Positions 7,861-14,832 of a stretch of 34,615 nt of DNA are shown here, one piece after another; the first letter of the stretch is position 1, and every line of letters starts with the position of its first letter. Origin of the DNA: Actinomycetota bacterium (GTDB lineage Bacteria > Actinomycetota > Actinomycetes > Streptosporangiales > Streptosporangiaceae); assembly GCA_027314515.1 (NCBI GenBank), contig DAHVAR010000050.1, forward strand, positions 1-34,615, written 5' to 3'. Position numbers and translations under genes: made by a program. The notes below the pieces were generated by a model. The model had not been told where the DNA came from. It worked only from the letters and a program-made list of their open reading frames with translations, and ran no database searches.

Positions 7861-8807
7861 GCGTCCACCTTCTGCTGCTGGTAGGTCGGCGTGACCCAGT
7901 GACGGTAGGCGGGGTCGCCGTGCACCGCCTGGAGATACCGCTGGTGGATGCGCCGTGTCAGCGGCCCGGGCCGGCCGTCGCCGATCAGCAGCCGGTCGAC
8001 CGACACGATGGGCATGAGTTCGTGCATCGTGCCGCAGAGAAAGGCCTCGTCGGCGACGTACAGCTCGGTACGATCGATCTCCCGCCGGCGCAGCGGCAGA
8101 CCGAGCTCCCGGGCGGTGATATCGGCTACCGAGGCGACGGTGATCCCCTCCAGCACGCCGCTGGTGCCGGGCGGCGTCAGCAGTTCTCCTTCGCGCACGA
8201 CGACGAGGCACGACCCTGGCCCCTCGGCCAGGGTGCCACGCTGGTTGAGGAACAGCGCCGTGTCGAAGCCGTTGCGCACCGCCTCCTGGTGCGCGAGTCG
8301 GCTGTTCTGGTAGTTGGCGCCGGTCTTGATGCGCGGCGGCATGGTGTCGTCACCGATCCGCCGCCACGACGAGACACACACATGGACGCCGTGCTCGGCG
8401 CGGCCGGCGACTGACGGCGCGGGTACGGCGGTGATGTGCACGCCGGCCTTCTCCGTGTACGACATCGGGTCGAAGGTCTCGGCCAGCTCGAAATAGGCCG
8501 TCACCGTCACGTGCACGTCGGTCCGGAACTCGTTGGCGCGCAGCAGTTCCAGGCAGGCCTGAGCGAGCTCGCGGGCCGGCCAGGGGACGGTCATACGCAT
8601 GCATTTCATGGACCGGCCGAGCCGGTCCAGATGGTCACCGACGCGGAACGCGTACAGCTGGGCATCGTCCTCGGACCAGTAGCCCCGGATGCCCTCGAAG
8701 ACGTTGGCGCCCCAGAAGCCGCCTGGGGCACGGGCGTGCAGCACGCACGCGTCCCAGGGCACGATGCGCCCGTCGAGCCAGGCGTACGCCGGTGGGCTCA
8801 GTGCCAT
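7857..8807 (-). CDS. Class IV (IlvE-like) PLP aminotransferase, 316 aa
   Basis: ATG 8807 has GGGAGG upstream and lies inside the last codons of the monooxygenase gene (10-nt overlap). It is a fold-type IV PLP enzyme: the PLP lysine is Lys161 in RIKTGANYQNSRLA, Glu195 in TLAEGPGSC matches the cofactor-pyridine Glu, and SGVLEGIT (216-223) is the phosphate-binding segment. The closest general family is branched-chain aminotransferase, with D-amino-acid aminotransferase and aminodeoxychorismate lyase as relatives. In this setting it may transaminate kynurenine or 3-hydroxykynurenine, whose keto acids close spontaneously to quinoline-2-carboxylates, or it may make an amino-acid partner for the ligases. 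Both are inference; housekeeping IlvE is unlikely within such an operon. Confidence 0.83.
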   Translation of the reverse strand: MALSPPAYAWLDGRIVPWDACVLHARAPGGFWGANVFEGIRGYWSEDDAQLYAFRVGDHLDRLGRSMKCMRMTVPWPARELAQACLELLRANEFRTDVHVTVTAYFELAETFDPMSYTEKAGVHITAVPAPSVAGRAEHGVHVCVSSWRRIGDDTMPPRIKTGANYQNSRLAHQEAVRNGFDTALFLNQRGTLAEGPGSCLVVVREGELLTPPGTSGVLEGITVASVADITARELGLPLRRREIDRTELYVADEAFLCGTMHELMPIVSVDRLLIGDGRPGPLTRRIHQRYLQAVHGDPAYRHWVTPTYQQQKVDA

Positions 8808-10435
8808 AGCAGCCTCCCGTCCGCGGCCGTGGTTCCGGTAGCCGCCAGCGGGCGTGGGCCGGCCAGGCTGCGCTGCAGAGAGCCGGCCAGTACGGCAAGA
8901 TCGGTACCGGCCGCTGCGACGTAGCCGTCGGGGCGGACGACAAACCAGTGCCCGGGCGGATAGTCGGCGTGCACCGTCGCGTTCTCGGCGGTGAGCACCC
9001 GCACGCCGCAATCGCCCGGCGGGGTGACGCCTGGGGGGAGCAGCACCGCCGCCCAGGCCGGAAGGTCGGCCATCACCGCCGCGGTGGCGCCGGCGAAGCT
9101 GGCGGCGCCGGCGGCATCGCGGGCCAGGTACAGCAGCACCAGCTGCTCGCCGAAAACGGTGCGCAGCCGCCGCCGCTGCCGCCCGTCCCGGACCCAGGCG
9201 TCCGGCGCGAACACGCCGGCCAGCGGACCGCTGCCGATGACCGGCGAGTCCCGGTAGATGTTCGGTTCGGCCATCGTCCCGCTGTTGACGAAGCGGCGGG
9301 TCCAAGGCAGCAGCAAGCTCGCCGCCAGGACCACGGTGCGCGACATGCGCTTCCACCGCGACGGCGGCACCATGAACTGGATGGTTGCCTCCGTCAGCGA
9401 GAGATTTTCCAGTGCCGCCGCGTGCCGCTCCGCGTGGTAGGTGTCGAGCAGCGCATCCGGTGCGTCACCGTGCAGCACGAAAGCCAGCTTCCAGGCCAGG
9501 TTGTCGGCGTCCTGCAAACCGGAGTTCATGCCCCGGGCACCATAGGGCGGCAGCGCGTGGGCAGCGTCCCCGGCGAAGAAGACCCGGCCGACGCGGAAGT
9601 TGTCCACCACCCGCTGGTGGAACCGGTACGTGCTGAGCCACTTGATCTCATACGGTATGTCGCCGATCACCTTGCGGATGCGGCGGTCGAGGTCGCCGCT
9701 GGCCTTCTCGGCCTCAATGTCGGCATCCGGGCCGAGCTGCCAGTCGATGCGCCATATCCGGTCAGGTTGGGCGTGGATGACCAGCTGGCGACCAGGGTTG
9801 AACGGCGGGTCGTAGTGGAAGTGCCGTTCATGCGCGAACGGCGCGTCGGCCCGCAGGTCGGTGATGAGGAACAGGTCGCCGTGGCTGTACCCGGTCCACT
9901 CCACGCCGAGCAGGTCGCGCATCGCGCTGCGGATGCCGTCGGCGGCCAGGACGTAGCCGAACCGGAACAAGCGCGGGCCATCCGGGCTGCCGGCGGTGAC
10001 CGTGACCCCGTCGTCGTCCTGTCGGACCGCGGTCACCGGATGCCGCCAGTGCACCCGTACCAGCGAGTCCTTTTCGACGTGGGCTAGCAGGATCTGCTCG
10101 ATGCGGAGCTGCGAGATGTTGACGAACGGGCCGTACCCGATCGGGATCCGGTAGACCGTCTTGATGATCTCCTGTCCGCGGACGTAGGTGCGGGCCACGT
10201 TCCAGCGGATGCCCTCGGCCGCGACGTCGCCGGCGCAGCCCAGCTTGTCGAGCACCTCGACCACGTCGCCTTGAATCAGGCAGGCCTTGGATCCCGAGTG
10301 CCGCAGGTGCGGTTCTGCCTCCAGGATTACGCTGGGGATCCCGAACTGGGCAAGCCTGGCAGCAGCGGCGAGGCCCACCGGGCCGGCGCCGACGATCCCT
10401 ACCGGCCAGTCCAGGCCCTGATCCGCGGCTGTCAT
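8798..10435 (-). CDS. Class A FAD-dependent aromatic monooxygenase, 545 aa
   Basis: ATG 10435 overlaps the stop of the TDO-like gene (ATGA). The N-terminal dinucleotide fold has GAGPVG (16-21), the DG motif is at AADGIRS (164-170), and the GD motif is at FFAGDAAHALPPYGARGMNS (286-305), all in the order of PHBH-type flavoprotein hydroxylases. At 545 residues it carries the C-terminal thioredoxin-like domain of the MhpA/PgaE subgroup, not the membrane-anchored tail of kynurenine 3-monooxygenase. It would use NAD(P)H and O2 to hydroxylate an aromatic ring. Kynurenine, anthranilate or a ligated intermediate are candidate substrates. The 3-hydroxylation step of the kynurenine route is the obvious gap it could fill. 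Confidence 0.85.
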   Translation of the reverse strand: MTAADQGLDWPVGIVGAGPVGLAAAARLAQFGIPSVILEAEPHLRHSGSKACLIQGDVVEVLDKLGCAGDVAAEGIRWNVARTYVRGQEIIKTVYRIPIGYGPFVNISQLRIEQILLAHVEKDSLVRVHWRHPVTAVRQDDDGVTVTAGSPDGPRLFRFGYVLAADGIRSAMRDLLGVEWTGYSHGDLFLITDLRADAPFAHERHFHYDPPFNPGRQLVIHAQPDRIWRIDWQLGPDADIEAEKASGDLDRRIRKVIGDIPYEIKWLSTYRFHQRVVDNFRVGRVFFAGDAAHALPPYGARGMNSGLQDADNLAWKLAFVLHGDAPDALLDTYHAERHAAALENLSLTEATIQFMVPPSRWKRMSRTVVLAASLLLPWTRRFVNSGTMAEPNIYRDSPVIGSGPLAGVFAPDAWVRDGRQRRRLRTVFGEQLVLLYLARDAAGAASFAGATAAVMADLPAWAAVLLPPGVTPPGDCGVRVLTAENATVHADYPPGHWFVVRPDGYVAAAGTDLAVLAGSLQRSLAGPRPLAATGTTAADGRLLWH

Positions 10436-11646
10436 TTCTGCGCTCCTGGGTGCGTGAAGACCGGCATCTGGGCCACCTTGCGCAGGTAGGGAGTGCCCTC
10501 ACTCGCGCCAGTCCCGGTGGTGGCGTCGCCGAGCATGCGCGACGCCAGGTGGTAATGGGTGACCTTCCAGCGGCCGAGCACGGTGGCGAAGCGGTTCATC
10601 GCCATGTCGAGTGCCTGCGCCTGGGCAGGCGTGATCCGGTCCTCGGCCACCGCGGCCAGATAGGTGTCCTGCAGGTTCGGCGACGGCTCCTCCAGGATGC
10701 GCCTTCGGATGACTCGCACCGAGTGGTAAGCCAGCGAGTTGAGCCGCTCGGCGTCGGGCCGCCGGCACAGCGACTCCATCGCCTTGTAGTTCTCCGACTG
10801 GATGGCGCTGGCGCCGTCGGTGAACTGCCGGAACAACCTGAACGACTCGACTCGCATGGTGGCCAGCAGGCTGAACAGCGGCGCCGACTCGTGCAGCGCC
10901 GTCCGCGCCGCGTCAAGCAACAGCGCCGCGGTCAGCGGATCTCCGCCGCACAACGCCCGCACGGCCGCCCCGAGCTGCGTGACCAGCAGCGCGAACGTTG
11001 CCTCGAACGACTGCAGGACGCGGATGAACAGGTACTCGTCGTGGATCACGTACACCGGCAGCATGGACAGGCGCAGCGCGATGCGTTCCGCCGCCGAGGA
11101 ATCGGCCGCCACGGCATCACACTGATAGCAGGTCGCCCGCACCGGCTCTTCCCGTGTCAGGCTGGGCCCGGCCCCGATGCGGTCTAGCATCACGTTGGTC
11201 ACCCGCAGGCCGAGCCGGCACCGCTTGGCCACGATCCGGTCGTCAGGGGGCATCTGGGGCAGGAATGTCGGGCCGTTATCGATCGCGGCCAGCTCAAACC
11301 GGAGCGCATCGGTCACCAGCAACGACACCAGACGGTCCCGTCGGCGCAGCGCCTCGGTCACGTCCTCCGCGCTCGTGCCCCTGCTGGGCAGCGGCAGCAG
11401 GAGGACACCGATGTAGGTCAGGTAGTCGTACCGGCCGTCGTACTTGTCCAGTGCGGCATCGAGGAAGGGTGCCAATGGCCCTGTCCCGGCCGTTTGATCG
11501 GTTAGCCCGGCACGTGCCTTGTCGAGGTCGGACAGCAATTCCTTGTTCACGAAGTGCTTGCCGACCCGGTGGTACTCCCGCACCACGCTCTCGTAGGGGA
11601 ACGTGTGCGGGTCACGGTCGGCCAGCCATCTCGCGACGGTCTGCAT
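10432..11646 (-). CDS. Divergent TDO-superfamily heme protein, 404 aa
   Basis: ATG 11646 has a strong GGAAGGAG site. Residues 1-195 are an extra N-terminal region without a motif I can name. From 200 on the tryptophan-dioxygenase pattern appears: HDEYLFIRVLQSFE (202-215), RLFRQFTDGASAIQS (270-284), and RWKVTHYHLASRMLG (359-373) with the likely proximal heme ligand His364, followed by TGTGASEGTPYL (377-388). The distal His of ordinary TDO (the His of the HQ pair after HDELLF) is Leu211 here. Standard bacterial TDOs are about 260-290 residues, so this is a large, altered member. Related heme proteins (MarE, PrnB, IDO-like) perform mono- or dioxygenation of indoles. It probably acts on an indole or later intermediate different from that of the neighbouring TDO. 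Confidence 0.75.
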   Translation of the reverse strand: MQTVARWLADRDPHTFPYESVVREYHRVGKHFVNKELLSDLDKARAGLTDQTAGTGPLAPFLDAALDKYDGRYDYLTYIGVLLLPLPSRGTSAEDVTEALRRRDRLVSLLVTDALRFELAAIDNGPTFLPQMPPDDRIVAKRCRLGLRVTNVMLDRIGAGPSLTREEPVRATCYQCDAVAADSSAAERIALRLSMLPVYVIHDEYLFIRVLQSFEATFALLVTQLGAAVRALCGGDPLTAALLLDAARTALHESAPLFSLLATMRVESFRLFRQFTDGASAIQSENYKAMESLCRRPDAERLNSLAYHSVRVIRRRILEEPSPNLQDTYLAAVAEDRITPAQAQALDMAMNRFATVLGRWKVTHYHLASRMLGDATTGTGASEGTPYLRKVAQMPVFTHPGAQK

Positions 11647-11670
11647 CGGGATGCTCCTTCCGGGATCTCG

Positions 11671-12822
11671 TCAGCGGTGGCGATATTCCTTGAGCGCGTC
11701 GCAAAACGCGTCAAGGTCGGTAGTGGTCGAGTAGAAGTGCGGGGCCAGCCGGACGACATCGCCGCGCGGGCTGACCGCGATACCCCGGTCGGCCATCCAG
11801 GCGCCGAGCGCGCGGCCGTCCGGCTCGGCCAGGGTGATGTGGGCGCCGCGCCGATCCCGTTCGCAGACCCGGATGGTCTCGCCCTCCCCGGTCAGCCGCC
11901 CGGTCAGGTAGTCGCCGAGTGCCGACACGTGCATGCGCACGGCAGCCAGATCGAGGCCGGCGATCAGGTTCAGGCCGGCAATGGCGCCATACACGGCTGG
12001 TACGGCGGCGGTCCCGGTCTCGAAGCGGCGGGCACCGTCTGCGAAGTCGAGCTGATCCGGGCTGAACGCGAACGGGTCGCGTCGGCCGAACCATCCGGTC
12101 AGGGCTGGGCTGGCTGCGTGCGGGCGCCCTGAGCGCACGTACAGGAAGGCGGCGCCGGGCAGGCCGAGCAGGTACTTGGAGCTGCCGCCGACCAGATAGT
12201 CGGCGCCGAGCTCGGTGACGCTCACCGGCTGGGTGCCGAGGCCCTGGTAGGCATCGACGAACACGGCCGCCCCGGCCGCGTGGGCCAGCCGGGCGATCGC
12301 CGCCACCGGTGGGCGCAGGGCATCCCGGTACGTCACCAGCGGCACCGACACCAGCCCGGTGCATTCGTCGATGGCGGCGGCGTACATCTCGCTGGCCGGG
12401 CCGTCTTGCGCGTTGTCGCCGGCCACGTCCTCGACGAAGCGGACCACCGCGCCGCGCGCCGCCTGGGCCAGCCACACGTGTGCCACCGATGGAAACTCGG
12501 CCCGCGTCGCCACAATCACCGGCCGCTCGTCCCACCGCAGGTCGGAAGCGGCCTGGTAGGCGCCGATCGTTGCGTTGGGGGCGAGTGCCACTTCCTCTGC
12601 AGCCGCGCCGACCAGCGCGGCGTAGCGGTCCCGTAATCCGGCCACCTCGGCCTCGAAGGTGTCCCACGGCGCACCACCGGTCGCCATCTCCTCGAGCATC
12701 CGGGCCAGCGCGGCGTCCAGCTCGGCCGAGCGCGCGCCCAGGCTGCACCCGGCCAGGTGAACGGTCCGCTCCAGCATCGGGAAATGAGCACGGAACGCTG
12801 CCGGAGTCATCGGACCTGTCAT
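11671..12822 (-). CDS. Class V PLP enzyme, kynureninase-like, 383 aa
   Basis: ATG 12822 overlaps the stop of the TDO gene (ATGA); a second in-frame ATG lies 12 nt later. It is a fold-type I class V enzyme: Asp190 in FVDAYQGLGTQPV binds the PLP ring nitrogen and Lys216 in GGSSKYLLG is the Schiff-base lysine. Kynureninases belong to this class and cleave kynurenine or 3-hydroxykynurenine to (3-hydroxy)anthranilate plus alanine, but the lysine context here resembles cysteine-desulfurase/EgtE-type members more than canonical kynureninase. The position directly after TDO favours a kynureninase role. Leu63 is encoded by the rare TTA (12634-12636). An aminotransferase or lyase of a kynurenine-derived intermediate is the alternative. 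Confidence 0.8.
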   Translation of the reverse strand: MTGPMTPAAFRAHFPMLERTVHLAGCSLGARSAELDAALARMLEEMATGGAPWDTFEAEVAGLRDRYAALVGAAAEEVALAPNATIGAYQAASDLRWDERPVIVATRAEFPSVAHVWLAQAARGAVVRFVEDVAGDNAQDGPASEMYAAAIDECTGLVSVPLVTYRDALRPPVAAIARLAHAAGAAVFVDAYQGLGTQPVSVTELGADYLVGGSSKYLLGLPGAAFLYVRSGRPHAASPALTGWFGRRDPFAFSPDQLDFADGARRFETGTAAVPAVYGAIAGLNLIAGLDLAAVRMHVSALGDYLTGRLTGEGETIRVCERDRRGAHITLAEPDGRALGAWMADRGIAVSPRGDVVRLAPHFYSTTTDLDAFCDALKEYRHR

Positions 12823-13526
12823 GACACGGTGCCCATCGGGCCAGTCCGGGTCAGCTCGGTCCGCACCTGCCACAGGTCCGGGAAGAACTTGTGGACGACC
12901 AGCCGGACCAGCGAGTCGACTGGCGCGCCCTTGGTGCCGACGACATCGTGGCCGATGATCCGGGTGGCGATCTTGTAGTGCCGGGCGCGCCACAGCGCGA
13001 CCCGCTCGTCCCAGTTGATCAGCGCCTCGGCCAGCCGGTATACCGGCACGTCCGGGTCGCCCCGGTACACTTCGGCCAGGTCGACCTCATCACGGTCGAT
13101 CAGCGCGGCGAATGCCCGGTTCAGCTCCTTGCCCAGCTTCTGCAGGCCGGTCCAGCCGGGCGATTCGAACCCGGAGCCATGCCCAAGGACGGTGCGGATC
13201 GCCTGGAACGTCCACGGCGTCAGCGACTCGAGCATTTCCAGCTGCTCGGTCGTCAGCTCAACGGCCAGCGCGGACCGTCCGAGCAGCCGGGACGCGGTGT
13301 CCAGCGCGCCCGCAGTCATCTGCCCTGCGGCTGCGGCGGCTTCGGCGTTGGCGAGCTTCAGCCACAGCTCGGTCGACTGGTGCACGATCTGAAACAGCAG
13401 CTCATCCCTGTGCACCATGTCCTCCGGCCGCCGCTGCAGTGACAGCAGCGTGTCGGTGCGCATGTAACGCGCATAGTCGGTCGCACCCTCGCCATCGAGG
13501 ACCGCGACGGAGTAGTCCTTCGCCAT
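12819..13526 (-). CDS. kynA: Tryptophan 2,3-dioxygenase-family protein, 235 aa
   Basis: The start is ATG 13526 behind GAGGAGGGGAG; the longer upstream open frame runs into the ATP-grasp gene in another frame. HRDELLFQIVHQSTELWLK (39-57) contains the distal His49, the region RTVLGHGSGFESP (111-123) matches the substrate-loop R..L...SGF, and WRARHYKIATRIIG (179-192) carries the likely heme ligand His183. KFFPDLWQVRTELT (213-226) is typical of short actinobacterial TDOs. The enzyme opens the indole ring of L-tryptophan to N-formylkynurenine using heme and O2. It is shorter than most TDOs but keeps all key positions. Secondary-metabolism relatives such as MarE oxidise indoles without ring opening, so the reaction is probable rather than certain. 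The gene follows a 76-nt gap with a palindrome, so its expression may be tuned separately. Confidence 0.85.
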   Translation of the reverse strand: MAKDYSVAVLDGEGATDYARYMRTDTLLSLQRRPEDMVHRDELLFQIVHQSTELWLKLANAEAAAAAGQMTAGALDTASRLLGRSALAVELTTEQLEMLESLTPWTFQAIRTVLGHGSGFESPGWTGLQKLGKELNRAFAALIDRDEVDLAEVYRGDPDVPVYRLAEALINWDERVALWRARHYKIATRIIGHDVVGTKGAPVDSLVRLVVHKFFPDLWQVRTELTRTGPMGTVS

Positions 13527-13555
13527 CAGCGCTCCCCTCCTCGCGTGATTTCCCC

Positions 13556-13571
13556 GGCCACTGGAGTGGCC
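13556..13571. repeat. Perfect 7-bp palindrome in the gap before the TDO gene
   Basis: GGCCACT-GG-AGTGGCC lies in the 76-nt gap between the ATP-grasp gene (ends 13603) and the TDO start (13526), about 30 nt upstream of the start codon. It has no U-tract, so it is not a standard terminator. It could be an operator or an RNA hairpin that sets processing or coupling at this junction. Confidence 0.5.
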
Positions 13572-13602
13572 ACGGCCGGCCCCAGACTGGTCACTGCCGT
13601 GC

Positions 13603-14832
13603 TCAACGGCTAGCCGCCGCGGCATACACCGGCTCGGCGGTGACGCGATATCCGGCCGCTGTCTGCGCGATCGCTGCCGCGACAGCCCGGGTGGAGGCGG
13701 CGCGGAAGCGGAACCGGCCGCCGACATGCTCGTAGTAAGAGTCGGCCGCTGGCACGATGGTGCCGGCCGGCGGGACATCCTCGGCGTACAGGCCCGGGAT
13801 GCGGGCCAGCATCGACGTCGATGCGGTGACCTGGCAGGGCCGCATGGCCGGAGCCGGCACCAGAAGATGGCCTGCCACGTCGTGACCGGCCATCGGGTCG
13901 ATCGTGTCCACCATCGGCGCGCCGCACTGGATCGCGAACGCCCGCTGGGCCAGGTCGAAACCGTGCACCTCCCGCCACAGCAATGCGGTCTCGCCGCCGC
14001 CAACCCGCGCTCCGACCTCGAGGAACCGGCACTCACCGGTTGCGGAGACGAACAGCTCCAGGTGGAAGACGGTCGGCTGGCCGGTCAATGCGCGTAGGAA
14101 GGCGAGGGTTGCCCGGCCGATCCCAGCGGCGAGACCTGGGTCGTCTTCCTCCACCGAGCCCAGGAACGCACCGCAGCGGAAGTCGAGGCAGGTGTTGAGA
14201 TACCGGGCCGCCCGCCACCGCACCAGGCAGGCCCCGCTGAACAGGCCGTCGACGTGGTAGACGGGATGGGGGTTGAACGACTGCACCAGGCGCGGACCGG
14301 TGGCCGGTTCCACCTCGGCCAAGTCGCCCGGGCCGTCTAAGCGGCGGACACCCTCGCTGGCGCTGCTCATGGCCGGCTTGAGGACGACCGGCCAGCCGTG
14401 CTGGCTGGCGAACCGGCGGATGGCGGCTCGGTCCGGGGCGGGCGCGAACGCGTCGATCGGCAGGGCATGGCGGGCGATCCTGCTGCTCATGAGGAGCTTG
14501 TCCCGGAACGGAAGCAGGTCGGCCGGACGCGGGCCGGGGCAGTCCCACTCTTCTCGCAGCTGTGCGCCGACGAGCAGGTCGTCCTCCTTGAGCGCCACGA
14601 TCCGCGCCGGCGGCCCGTACCGGGTGGCGAGCGCGCGCACGCCGGCCCGCACGGCGCCGAGGTCATCGGTGGCGGGAACCAGCCAGACGTCGGTCGCGGT
14701 GGGCGGCACTGAGCCGAGCCCGACCTTTGTAGCGATGTATGTGACGCGATTGCGGGCGTGGTCGGCATACCTGCTGAACTCGGCGTAGTGCTCGCGCCAC
14801 CGGGTCACCACGACGATGTGAGGCCGCGTCAC
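13603..14832 (-). CDS. ATP-grasp carboxylate-amine (amino-acid) ligase, 409 aa
   Basis: GTG 14832 overlaps the TGA of the first gene (GTGA). Residues 1-110 form the pre-ATP-grasp domain. The nucleotide-binding region includes VVLKPAMSSASEGV (149-162), the central domain runs through FHLELFVSATGECRFLE (256-272), and VGARVGGGET (273-282) supplies the Mg-ATP and acyl-phosphate contacts seen in BacD/YwfE-type L-amino-acid ligases and carnosine-synthase relatives. Such enzymes activate a carboxylate as acyl phosphate and couple it to an amine. With a kynurenine-type pathway in the same operon, it probably forms an amide between an aromatic amino acid and another unit. Leu165 is encoded by TTA (14338-14340). 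The family is clear, the two substrates are unknown. Confidence 0.85.
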   Translation of the reverse strand: MTRPHIVVVTRWREHYAEFSRYADHARNRVTYIATKVGLGSVPPTATDVWLVPATDDLGAVRAGVRALATRYGPPARIVALKEDDLLVGAQLREEWDCPGPRPADLLPFRDKLLMSSRIARHALPIDAFAPAPDRAAIRRFASQHGWPVVLKPAMSSASEGVRRLDGPGDLAEVEPATGPRLVQSFNPHPVYHVDGLFSGACLVRWRAARYLNTCLDFRCGAFLGSVEEDDPGLAAGIGRATLAFLRALTGQPTVFHLELFVSATGECRFLEVGARVGGGETALLWREVHGFDLAQRAFAIQCGAPMVDTIDPMAGHDVAGHLLVPAPAMRPCQVTASTSMLARIPGLYAEDVPPAGTIVPAADSYYEHVGGRFRFRAASTRAVAAAIAQTAAGYRVTAEPVYAAAASR

